Origin: Candidatus Rokuibacteriota bacterium
GTDB taxonomy: Bacteria > Methylomirabilota > Methylomirabilia > Rokubacteriales > CSP1-6
Assembly: GCA_003221595.1 (NCBI GenBank)
Contig: QHSM01000099.1
Coordinates: 1 to 11,824, forward strand
Direction: 5' to 3'
DNA: 11,824 nt
In this document: positions 1 through 6,788 of the stretch, one piece after another
How the letters are laid out: each line of letters opens with the position of its first letter
Numbering within the stretch: the stretch's first letter is position 1
The notes under the pieces: model-generated
The model's input: the letters and a program-made list of their open reading frames with translations, nothing else
Told to the model about the DNA's origin: nothing
Databases searched by the model: none
Program-made: the position numbers and the translations under genes

Positions 1-1164
1 ACGACCTGCGGCATGATGGGCCGCTCGCCGGACTTCATGAACGTCACCTTCGCCGCCTGGGCGGCCGCGTCGAGCTACTTCGGCCGGGGCCGGACCCAGT
101 TCGCCGAGAACATCAAGCGTTACTACGAGTACATCAGCGAGAACGACCTGACGCTGACGCACTCCCTGATCAACCTGCAGCGCAGCCGGACCCTCACCGG
201 GGTATTTAATCTGGAACAGGGGACGGCGCTGCAGGTGGTCCGGGAGACCGACGCCGGTATCGTCGTGCACGGGGCGCGCATCCTGGCCACGCTCGGTCCC
301 TTGGCCGACGAGATCGCCGTCTACTCGCCGCGGGTCGCGCGGCACACCGAGACCCACAGCCCGTTCGCGCTCAACTTCGCCATTCCCTGCGGCACACCGG
401 GGCTCCGGTTCCTGTGCCGGGAGAGCTTCGATCTCGGGCGGTCCCACTTCGAGCATCCCCTCGGCTCGCGCTTCGAGGAGATGGACTGCGTGGTCTTCTT
501 CGACAACGTGCTGGTGCCGTGGGAACGGGTGTTCCTGCTGGGCGACGTCGATCTGCTCAACGGCACGGCCACCACCACCAATTCGATGACGCACACCGCG
601 CACCAGGGCGCCGCCAAGAACATCGCCAAGTGCGAGTTCGTCCTGGGCCTGGCGCTGCTCATGACGAAGACCCTGGGCAACGCGCAGCTGCCGCACTCCG
701 AGGAGCGCCTGGGCGAGCTGATGCTCTACACCGAGCTGATGAAGGCCTGCATGCGCGCCGCCGAGGCCGACGCGCGGCTCGACGAGTGGGGCGTCATGTG
801 TCCGGCCGCGCTGCCGGCCGAGAGCACACGCAATCTCTTCATGACCGCCTATCCCCGGATGGTGGAGGTCCTGCAGCTCCTCGGCTCCAGCAGCTTCATG
901 CTCACGCCGACGGAGGCGGACTTCAGCGGCCCCCTCGCCTCGCACATCGAGCAATACCTGGCGACCGACACCGCGACGGCGCGCGATCGCGTCAAGCTCT
1001 TCCGGCTGGCGTGGGACGTCGCCGGCAGCGCTTTCGGCAGCCGTCAGGTGCTCTACGAGCGGTTCTTCGCCAGCGACCCGCTGACCCGCGCGCGCGCCCT
1101 CAGCGCCATCTACCCCAAGGACGAGACGATGGAGCGCGTGCGGCAGTTCCTGGCCGACGAGTAG
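1..1164 (+). CDS. hpaB: HpaB-type FADH2-dependent phenol monooxygenase, 5'-truncated by window edge
   Basis: This is the large oxygenase component of a two-component flavin monooxygenase (4-hydroxyphenylacetate 3-hydroxylase / chlorophenol hydroxylase family). Such enzymes use FADH2 from a separate reductase to ortho-hydroxylate phenols in the cytoplasm. The frame is open from base 1 (TTCGMMGRSPDFMN), so the ATG at 13 is internal. 387 residues are present against about 480-520 in the family, so roughly 95-120 N-terminal residues are missing. Visible family motifs are GRSPDFMN (residues 7-14), DLTLTHSL (49-56, with the conserved His54), the flavin-region motif DNVLVPWERVF, and HQGAAKNIAKCEF in the helical C-terminal domain. 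The usual Tyr of GRxPDY is Phe12 here. Substrate cannot be assigned: 4-hydroxyphenylacetate, chlorophenols and other phenols are all possible. No reductase gene is in view. It converges on the transporter operon, 22 bp away. Confidence 0.9.
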   Translation, partial: TTCGMMGRSPDFMNVTFAAWAAASSYFGRGRTQFAENIKRYYEYISENDLTLTHSLINLQRSRTLTGVFNLEQGTALQVVRETDAGIVVHGARILATLGPLADEIAVYSPRVARHTETHSPFALNFAIPCGTPGLRFLCRESFDLGRSHFEHPLGSRFEEMDCVVFFDNVLVPWERVFLLGDVDLLNGTATTTNSMTHTAHQGAAKNIAKCEFVLGLALLMTKTLGNAQLPHSEERLGELMLYTELMKACMRAAEADARLDEWGVMCPAALPAESTRNLFMTAYPRMVEVLQLLGSSSFMLTPTEADFSGPLASHIEQYLATDTATARDRVKLFRLAWDVAGSAFGSRQVLYERFFASDPLTRARALSAIYPKDETMERVRQFLADE

Positions 1165-1180
1165 GCTGGACCGCCGCGCG

Positions 1181-1197
1181 CCGCGTCTAGGACGCGG
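1181..1197. terminator. Short hairpin between convergent genes, possible bidirectional terminator
   Basis: A perfect inverted repeat, CCGCGTC-tag-GACGCGG, lies 17 bp after the monooxygenase stop codon and overlaps the stop codon of the DppF-like gene on the other strand. Both genes would end at it. No T-run follows on either strand, so it is not a classical intrinsic terminator. It could slow polymerase for factor-dependent termination or be chance in GC-rich DNA. Confidence 0.3.
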
Positions 1198-2161
1198 AAT
1201 ACAGGTGGCAGGCGACCCGGCGGCCCGGGGAAGCCTCGAGCAGTCGCGGCTCCTGTTCCGAGCAGCGCGGCATCGCGAAGGGACAGCGCGGGTGGAAGCT
1301 GCACCCCCGGGGCGGGCTGAGGGCGCTGGGGACCTCGCCGCTCAGGACGATCTCTTCCCGGGACTCATCGGGGTGCGAGGGCAACGACGCGGCGAACAGC
1401 GCCTTCGTGTATGGATGGAGCGGGCCGGCGCACAGCTCGAGACTGTCACCGACTTCGACGAGCTTCCCCAGGTACATGACGGCGGTCCGCTGGCTCACAT
1501 GGGCCACCGCCGCCAGATCGTGCGCGATGAACAGATAGCTGACGCCGAGCCGCTGCTGGAGCTCCTCCAGCAGCGTGATGATGTGGGCGCGAATGGAAAC
1601 GTCCAGCGCCGAGACGGGCTCGTCGAGCACGACCAGTCGCGTCCGGGTGGAGAGCGCCCGCGCGATCGCCAGCCGCTGTCGCTGCCCTCCGCTGAACTCG
1701 TGCGGGAAGAGCCGGGCCGCGTCGGGCCGAAGGCCGACCAGCTCCAGCAGCTCGGTCACGCGCCCGCGCACCTCCGCCGCGGAGAGCGCCTCGTGCGCCT
1801 TGATCGGCTCGGCGATGATGTCACCCACCCGCATGCGAGGGCTGAGCGAGCTGTACGGGTCCTGGAAGACGACCTGGACCTTGGCGCGGTAGTCTTGTAG
1901 ATCCGCGCGGCTCAGGTCCGCGATGTTGCGTCCCTCGAACTCGATGGTGCCGGCGGTGGGCTCTTCGGCCGCCAGCACGAGCTTCGACGTGGTCGTCTTG
2001 CCGCACCCCGACTCGCCGACAAGCCCGAGCGTCTCACCCGAGCCGATGGTGAAGCTGACCCCGTCGACGGCCTTGACCACGCCCCGCGCCTTGCCGAAGA
2101 GCGAGCCGCCGACCGGGAAGTGCTTGCGGAGATCGCGAACGGCCAGCAGCGAGCTATCCAC
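1187..2161 (-). CDS. dppF: Oligopeptide/dipeptide ABC importer ATPase, DppF/OppF-like
   Basis: Cytoplasmic ATP-hydrolysing subunit that pairs with the DppD-like subunit to power import. Over 324 residues the ABC signatures appear in order: Walker A GESGCGKT (49-56), Q-loop Gln100, signature FSGGQRQR (156-163), Walker B LVVLDEP (176-182), D-loop SALD, H-loop His214. The oligopeptide-transporter C-terminal domain follows (LHPYTKAL at 248-255, GCSFHPRC at 286-293), with four Cys at 287, 293, 300 and 318. The chosen start is the GTG at 2161: it begins [16 protein letters not shown], the normal family N-terminus, and has GAGGAGG nine bases upstream. It overlaps the end of the DppD-like gene by 8 bp, implying translational coupling. 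It is the last gene of the operon. Family assignment is firm; the transported solute is unknown, and the symbol denotes family only. Confidence 0.95.
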   Translation of the reverse strand: MDSSLLAVRDLRKHFPVGGSLFGKARGVVKAVDGVSFTIGSGETLGLVGESGCGKTTTSKLVLAAEEPTAGTIEFEGRNIADLSRADLQDYRAKVQVVFQDPYSSLSPRMRVGDIIAEPIKAHEALSAAEVRGRVTELLELVGLRPDAARLFPHEFSGGQRQRLAIARALSTRTRLVVLDEPVSALDVSIRAHIITLLEELQQRLGVSYLFIAHDLAAVAHVSQRTAVMYLGKLVEVGDSLELCAGPLHPYTKALFAASLPSHPDESREEIVLSGEVPSALSPPRGCSFHPRCPFAMPRCSEQEPRLLEASPGRRVACHLYSAS

Positions 2162-3140
2162 GCGCGGCGGCCTCCTCGATGGGCAGCCAGCACCGCACGT
2201 GGCCGTCACCGTTCGGGCTGTGCTGCCGGGGCTCCTCGACGCGGCACCGGTCGGTCGCCCGCTGGCAGCGGGGGTGGAAGGCGCAGCCGGCCGGGAGGGC
2301 CGAGAGGTCCGGCGGCTGGCCCGGAATGCCGTAGAGCGGCTGCCTGACGCCGAGCTTCGGAATCGAGTCGAGCAGCGCCTTCGTGTAGGGATGCCGGGCG
2401 CGGTAGAAGAGGCCGCGCACCGACTGCATCTCCACGATCTTGCCCGCGTACATCACGCCGACCCGGTCGCACATCTTGGCGACGATCCCGAGGTTGTGCG
2501 TGACGAAGATCAGCGCGACGCCGGTCGCGCGCTGGAGATCCTTCAGCAGATTCAGGTACTGGAGCTGGATCGTGACGTCGAGGTTGGTGGTGGGCTCGTC
2601 GGCAATGATGAGGCGCGGGCCCCCCGCCTGGGCGATGGCGCCGACGATCCGCTGCCGCATGCCGCCGCTGAGCTGGTGGGGGAAATCCTTCATCCGCCGC
2701 TCCGGTGACGGAATGCGCACCGCGGCCAGGAGCTCCATCACGCGCTGACGCAGCGACCGTCCGCGGAGCGACCGGTGGTAGTACGCCGGCTCGGCCACCT
2801 GGTCGTAGATGGAGAAGAGCGGATCGAGCGACGCCATCGGATCCTGGAGGATGGTCGCGATCCGGCGCCCGCGGATCCGGCGCATCTCGGCCTGGCTCTT
2901 CTTCACAAGATCCTCGCCCTCGAGCTCGATGCGACCGCTCACGATCCGGCCGCTCGGTGAAAGCAGGCGGACGATCGCGTGACAGGTCGTCGTCTTGCCG
3001 CAGCCGGATTCTCCGACGAGGCCGAAGGTTTCTCCGGCCTCGACGGAGAAGCTGACGCCGTCCACCGCCTTCACCACGCGAGTCCCGCCGAACCCGACGT
3101 AGTGCGCCCGGAGGTCGCTGACGCGAAGGAGCGGCGCCAC
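2154..3140 (-). CDS. dppD: Oligopeptide/dipeptide ABC importer ATPase, DppD/OppD-like
   Basis: First ATPase subunit of the peptide-type importer, 328 residues. Walker A GESGCGKT is at 43-50, Q-loop Gln99, signature LSGGMRQR at 157-164, Walker B LIIADEP at 177-183 and the H-loop His at 215. The D-loop reads TNLD where family members usually have TALD. The C-terminal oligopeptide domain (HPYTKALL near 250, GCAFHPRC at 285-292) has Cys at 286, 292, 299 and 317; equivalent clusters bind a [4Fe-4S] centre in some studied DppD/OppD proteins, so a cluster is possible here. The start is a GTG one base after the TGA of the upstream binding-protein gene, and no better start exists. The Shine-Dalgarno lies inside the 3' end of that gene. 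The nonidentical DppD/DppF pair is typical of Dpp/Opp/Ddp systems; substrate unknown. Confidence 0.95.
   Translation of the reverse strand: MAPLLRVSDLRAHYVGFGGTRVVKAVDGVSFSVEAGETFGLVGESGCGKTTTCHAIVRLLSPSGRIVSGRIELEGEDLVKKSQAEMRRIRGRRIATILQDPMASLDPLFSIYDQVAEPAYYHRSLRGRSLRQRVMELLAAVRIPSPERRMKDFPHQLSGGMRQRIVGAIAQAGGPRLIIADEPTTNLDVTIQLQYLNLLKDLQRATGVALIFVTHNLGIVAKMCDRVGVMYAGKIVEMQSVRGLFYRARHPYTKALLDSIPKLGVRQPLYGIPGQPPDLSALPAGCAFHPRCQRATDRCRVEEPRQHSPNGDGHVRCWLPIEEAAARG
2171..2177 (-). promoter_or_regulatory. Shine-Dalgarno of the DppF-like gene
   Basis: GAGGAGG on the minus strand, nine bases before the GTG at 2161. It lies inside the last codons of the DppD-like gene (Glu-Glu near its C-terminus) and decides the start over the GTG at 2209. 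Confidence 0.7.
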
Positions 3141-3141
3141 G

Positions 3142-4788
3142 TCAGCTCTTGACCTCCCAGACCTCCCAGGGCCATGGGAAGGGCGCGTTGAGGGTGTCCC
3201 AGTAGCGATGGACCGCCTCTCCTTCCGGAAGCACCTTCTGGGTGACGGCGTGAACGAACGGCTGGAGATAGACGGGGACGAGATAGTGGCTCTCGACGAT
3301 CGCGCGCTGGATCTCCTTCGACAGACGATCCCGCTCAGCCACGTCGATGCTGGCCTCGTGCCGAGCCCACAGCGCCTCGATCCTCGGCTCGCAGATGTAG
3401 GAGGCCTGTCCCGCGCACACTGCGTAGAGCCGGATCAGCTCCTTGGCGCCTCCCGGGCGCGGGTCGATTCTCTGGACGATGGTGCGATTGCCCGGGAAGC
3501 CCCTGCGGCCTTTGCTGGTCTGCGCCATGTAAACCGGCGCGTCCAGCATCTGCATCTTGGACCGCATCCCGACGGCGCGGAGGTCGGTGAGGATTCGCTC
3601 GGCCATGTCGAAGTACGGTGCGAACGGAACGTACCAGTCGAAGTCGAAGCCGTTGGGATAGCCGGCCTCCGCCAGGAGCTGCTTCGCTCTTGCCGGATCG
3701 TAGGGCGGCACCGGCAGCTCCGTCCCATCGCCGCGCAGAGCGTCGCGGGTTTCGAGGCTGATCCAGTTGCCCCACGGCTTGCCGATACCCTGGGTCTCCT
3801 GCTTGACGAGGAACGATCGGTTGATCGCCAGGCTGACGGCCTGGCGCACGCGCCGGTCGTGGAATGGACTCGTCGGCTCGTTGTACCCGGGGAACACGAG
3901 GTGCCAGGGCGAGGTGTAGTTGGGATCCCACCTGAGCTTGGGATCCGCCATGACCCGCTGCAAGAGCTTGCCCGTCATCCCGTAGGCGAGGTCGAGCTCG
4001 CCGGTCTCGAGACCGGCCATGCGGGCGGCCAGATCCCGGACGGCCCTGACGTTGATCGTCTTCACACCGGGCGCTCGCCGCCAGTACTGATCCCAGGCCT
4101 CGACCGAGACCTGCACACCGACTTCCTGGCTCACGAACTTGAACGGGCCGGCGCCCATGGGGCGGGCCTTGAAGCCGTCCTTGCCGACCTGCTCGTAGTA
4201 GTGTCGCGGTACGATCCACCCGATGCCGCTACCGGACCCGTTATAGAGATCCAGGAAGTCGACGAACGGTCCCTTGAAGTGGAAGATGATCGTGCGGTCG
4301 TCCACGACCTGGATGTTCTCGACCTTCTCCTGGAGGTACTTGAAGTTGAGGCCGCGATAGTTCTCGTAGGTCCACTTGACGTCCGCCGTCGTGAGGGGAT
4401 GGCCATCCTGAAATTTCAGTCCCGGGCGCAGGCGGAAGGCCGCGCGCCGGTAGTCCGCCGACATCTCGGCCCGCTCGGCCAGGCCGTAGGTGAACTCGCC
4501 CTGCGGCATCGGCTTGATGAGCGCGTCGTGCATCAAGTAGAAGAACTGCAGGGCCGCGCCGTGATACCCGAGCGGATCGAACCACCCGGGATCGATGCCG
4601 AAATGTAGCCCGATCCTCAACCCACCCTTCGGCGTTCCCCTTCCCGCCTCGACCTGGGCGTCCTTGATGTCGAGCTTGGCCAGCGGCCCCGAAAGGATCG
4701 GCCTGGACGTGGACGGAACACCCTGACCCCAGGCGACGCCGCACGTGAGGGTCAGCCCCGAGAGGATCGCGAAGGCTTTCTTCAGCAT
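3142..4788 (-). CDS. Periplasmic substrate-binding protein, SBP family 5 (peptide/nickel type), copy 1
   Basis: Exported solute receptor of the importer, 548 residues, normal for bacterial extracellular solute-binding family 5. The N-terminus MLKKAFAILSGLTLTCGVAW is a signal peptide (charged start, hydrophobic core), probably cleaved near residues 21-23; no lipobox is convincing. Family landmarks include FRLRPGLKFQDGHPLTTADV (about 119-138), DVKWTYENYRG, a GAGPFKF strand, and RRVRQAVSLAINR around 310, the classic helix of the second lobe. It ends PWPWEVWEV. It begins at an ATG with GAGG just upstream, 15 bp after the DppC-like permease. It is a close paralogue of the broken copy at 6789-8322, sharing even the mature N-terminal motif PILSGPLAKLDIK, and is likely the only working receptor of this locus. 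Ligand unknown; peptides, opines, glycosides or aromatic amides are all compatible with the family. Confidence 0.93.
   Translation of the reverse strand: MLKKAFAILSGLTLTCGVAWGQGVPSTSRPILSGPLAKLDIKDAQVEAGRGTPKGGLRIGLHFGIDPGWFDPLGYHGAALQFFYLMHDALIKPMPQGEFTYGLAERAEMSADYRRAAFRLRPGLKFQDGHPLTTADVKWTYENYRGLNFKYLQEKVENIQVVDDRTIIFHFKGPFVDFLDLYNGSGSGIGWIVPRHYYEQVGKDGFKARPMGAGPFKFVSQEVGVQVSVEAWDQYWRRAPGVKTINVRAVRDLAARMAGLETGELDLAYGMTGKLLQRVMADPKLRWDPNYTSPWHLVFPGYNEPTSPFHDRRVRQAVSLAINRSFLVKQETQGIGKPWGNWISLETRDALRGDGTELPVPPYDPARAKQLLAEAGYPNGFDFDWYVPFAPYFDMAERILTDLRAVGMRSKMQMLDAPVYMAQTSKGRRGFPGNRTIVQRIDPRPGGAKELIRLYAVCAGQASYICEPRIEALWARHEASIDVAERDRLSKEIQRAIVESHYLVPVYLQPFVHAVTQKVLPEGEAVHRYWDTLNAPFPWPWEVWEVKS
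3151..3168 (-). repeat. 9-nt tandem repeat coding Trp-Glu-Val twice and carrying Shine-Dalgarno cores
   Basis: Two perfect copies of TGGGAGGTC (minus strand) encode the WEVWEV tail of binding protein 1. Each copy holds GGAGG; the nearer lies 12 bases before the GTG of the DppD-like gene and is the only visible ribosome-binding site for it. Confidence 0.6.
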
Positions 4789-4803
4789 GACACGCCTCGT
4801 CGA

Positions 4804-5751
4804 CTACCGGTTGCGGAGCTGCGGATCCAGGCGGACGCGGAGCCAATCCCCGAGCATGTTCGCCGAGAGCACCAGCAGCGTGACGCAGGTGCCCGGGAAG
4901 ATCTCGAGCCACCACCTGCCTTCCATCAGCGACTCCCGCTCCTGGGCCATCATGAGGCCCCACGACGGCTCCGGCGGCGGGACGCCGACACCCAGGAAGC
5001 TGAGCGACGCCTCGATGATCACGGCCACGCCGACCTGGAGGCTGAACAGCACCACGACCGTGTTCATCACGTTGGGGATCAGGTGGCGCCAAATGATCGT
5101 GAGCTTGCCGATGCCGCTGATTTCCGCGAGCTTCACGAAGTCGCGCTCGCGGATCGACAGCACTTCGCCGCGGACGGCGCGGGAGTACCGGCTCCAGAAC
5201 ACGAGCGCGAGGATGAGCACCACGTTCCACAGGCCCGGGCCGCGGACGCTCGACAGGAGGATCGCGAAGACCAGCGACGGCAGCGTCAGCCAGGCGTCCG
5301 TGATCCGCATGATGATCTCGTCCCACCACCGGCCCATGTATCCGGCCAGGACGCCGAGCACCGTGCCGATCGCTCCGGCGAAGAGGGCGCCGGTGAGCGC
5401 CACGATCAACGAGATGCGGGCGCCGTACATGAGCCGGCTCAGCACATCGCGGCCGAGAAAGTCGGTGCCGAGCGGCGTTTCGAGCCGACCGCCCCGCGAC
5501 CAGAAGGGCGGCACGTTGTCGACGTAGGGACAGTCCGGCGTGCCGTACTTCGCGAGGCACTGCTCCTGCGTCGGCTTCACCGGATCGAGCCTACCGTGCG
5601 GCGCCAGCACCGGCGCCAGGATGGCCACCGACACCAGGACCGCGAGAATGGCGAGGGGAATCAGGGGCGCCTGGCGCAAGGCGCGCAGGCCGCGCCGGGC
5701 GGCGCGCCGCGTCGCAATCGTACGGTCGGCGCCGATCGGGATCGTCGCCAT
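4804..5751 (-). CDS. dppC: ABC importer permease, DppC-like
   Basis: Inner-membrane permease subunit of 315 residues that forms the translocation pore with the DppB-like protein. It has an arginine-rich cytosolic N-terminus, a first membrane helix (about 29-50), a periplasmic loop, then about five further helices (112-137, 150-167, 173-187, 229-254, 285-303). The family motif GTDFLGRDVLSR is at 95-106. The ATPase-docking EAA loop is DFVKLAEISGIGKLTIIWRH (204-223). The loop after helix 1 (about 51-93) holds an unusual segment with two Cys (65 and 74). The ATG start at 5751 has AGGGGGG eight bases upstream. It lies 54 bp after the DppB-like gene and 15 bp before binding protein 1. Confidence 0.95.
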   Translation of the reverse strand: MATIPIGADRTIATRRAARRGLRALRQAPLIPLAILAVLVSVAILAPVLAPHGRLDPVKPTQEQCLAKYGTPDCPYVDNVPPFWSRGGRLETPLGTDFLGRDVLSRLMYGARISLIVALTGALFAGAIGTVLGVLAGYMGRWWDEIIMRITDAWLTLPSLVFAILLSSVRGPGLWNVVLILALVFWSRYSRAVRGEVLSIRERDFVKLAEISGIGKLTIIWRHLIPNVMNTVVVLFSLQVGVAVIIEASLSFLGVGVPPPEPSWGLMMAQERESLMEGRWWLEIFPGTCVTLLVLSANMLGDWLRVRLDPQLRNR

Positions 5752-5805
5752 GACGTCACCCCCCTCGGTCGAATACCCTCGGCAGGTCGTTACTCCGACC
5801 CGGTT

Positions 5806-6780
5806 CTAGCGCGACAGCCGGATGCGCGGATCGACGTACCCGTAGAGGACATCGATCGTGAAGTTGAGCAGCACGATCATGAGCCCGGACATGAGCACGA
5901 CGCCCTGCACCATCGGGAAGTCGCGATTGCTCAGCGCGTCGTAGAGCAGCTGGCCGACGCCCGGCCAGTTGAAGATGACCTCGATCACGATGGCGACGTT
6001 CACCATGACCAGGAGATTCAAGCCGGCAAAGGTCAGGACGGGAATCAACGAGTTCTTCAGCGCGTGCTTCGCGACGACGACGGACTCCGGCACGCCCTTG
6101 AGGCGCACGAGCTTGATGTAGTCGCTCCCGAGGACGTCGAGCATGCCGGACCGCGTGATCCTCAGCATCGCGCCCGAGAAATACCAACCCAACGCGAAGG
6201 CCGGCATGACGAGATGGGCCCAGTCCCTGAACCAGAACGTGATCCAGGTCGACGGCTCGCCCAGGACGACGGCGCTCGGCCCCTTGCCGAGCACCGGCAA
6301 CCAGCCCAGCTGGATACCGAAGATGATGATCAGGACCAGCCCGACGAAGAAGCCGGGCATCGAGAGGCCGAGCAACGCGACCATCTTGCCCGCGCTGTCC
6401 CACCAGGAGTTCACCTTCAGCGCCGAGAGCATCCCGAACGGCACCCCGAGCGCGAGTGAAAACAGGAACGCGGCGAAGCCGAGCTTGAGCGAGTTCGGTA
6501 GCCGCTCGAAGTAGATGTCCCGGACCGGCAGCGACTTCTCGAACGAATGCCCGAAGTCGCCGCGGAGCAGTCGGCTGACGAAGCCCAGGTATTGCCGGTG
6601 GAGCGGTTGATCCAGACCCCAGCTATGCCGGAGCTGCGCGACGTAGGCGGGGTCCGCGCCCGCCTCGGCCTTCATCGCGACGGGATCGCCGGTGAGCCGG
6701 ACCAGCCCGAAGATGATGGTCACCAGGAGCCAGAGGGTGACGACGCTGTAGAGCGCTCGCACGAGGACGTAGCGTTTCAT
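5806..6780 (-). CDS. dppB: ABC importer permease, DppB-like
   Basis: Inner-membrane permease subunit, 324 residues, six predicted helices (about 8-28, 98-120, 131-157, 188-206, 248-270, 293-314). It has the typical N-terminal MKRYVLVRALYSVVTLWLLV helix, a periplasmic domain with GLDQPLHRQYLGF, the motif RGDFGHSF, and the EAA loop DYIKLVRLKGVPESVVVAKH (220-239). It ends in DPRIRLSR, as expected for DppB/OppB. The ATG at 6780 is chosen because it gives the standard family N-terminus and has GAGGGGG six bases upstream, overlapping the original stop of binding protein 2. Because that upstream gene is frameshifted, its frame runs into this ATG without a stop, so a conceptual translation would wrongly join the two into one 838-residue protein. 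Confidence 0.95.
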   Translation of the reverse strand: MKRYVLVRALYSVVTLWLLVTIIFGLVRLTGDPVAMKAEAGADPAYVAQLRHSWGLDQPLHRQYLGFVSRLLRGDFGHSFEKSLPVRDIYFERLPNSLKLGFAAFLFSLALGVPFGMLSALKVNSWWDSAGKMVALLGLSMPGFFVGLVLIIIFGIQLGWLPVLGKGPSAVVLGEPSTWITFWFRDWAHLVMPAFALGWYFSGAMLRITRSGMLDVLGSDYIKLVRLKGVPESVVVAKHALKNSLIPVLTFAGLNLLVMVNVAIVIEVIFNWPGVGQLLYDALSNRDFPMVQGVVLMSGLMIVLLNFTIDVLYGYVDPRIRLSR

Positions 6781-6788
6781 CAGCCCCC

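Noticed and set aside
13..18. ATG codons at 13 and 16 as true start of the monooxygenase
   Set aside because: The frame is open to base 1, and the family needs about 100 more residues before GRSPDF.
2162..2209. GTG start 16 codons upstream for the DppF-like gene
   Set aside because: The added residues (MTATCGAGC...) are not family-like, and the GTG at 2161 has GAGGAGG at good spacing.
3208..4608. Long plus-strand open frame opposite binding protein 1
   Set aside because: It is antisense to a clear SBP family 5 gene; it has no recognisable motif and reflects GC-rich codon bias.
5083..6459. Plus-strand open frame of 458 residues across both permease genes
   Set aside because: Its translation is low-complexity, rich in Arg, Asp, Glu and His. 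It spans two well-supported genes and their gap on the other strand.
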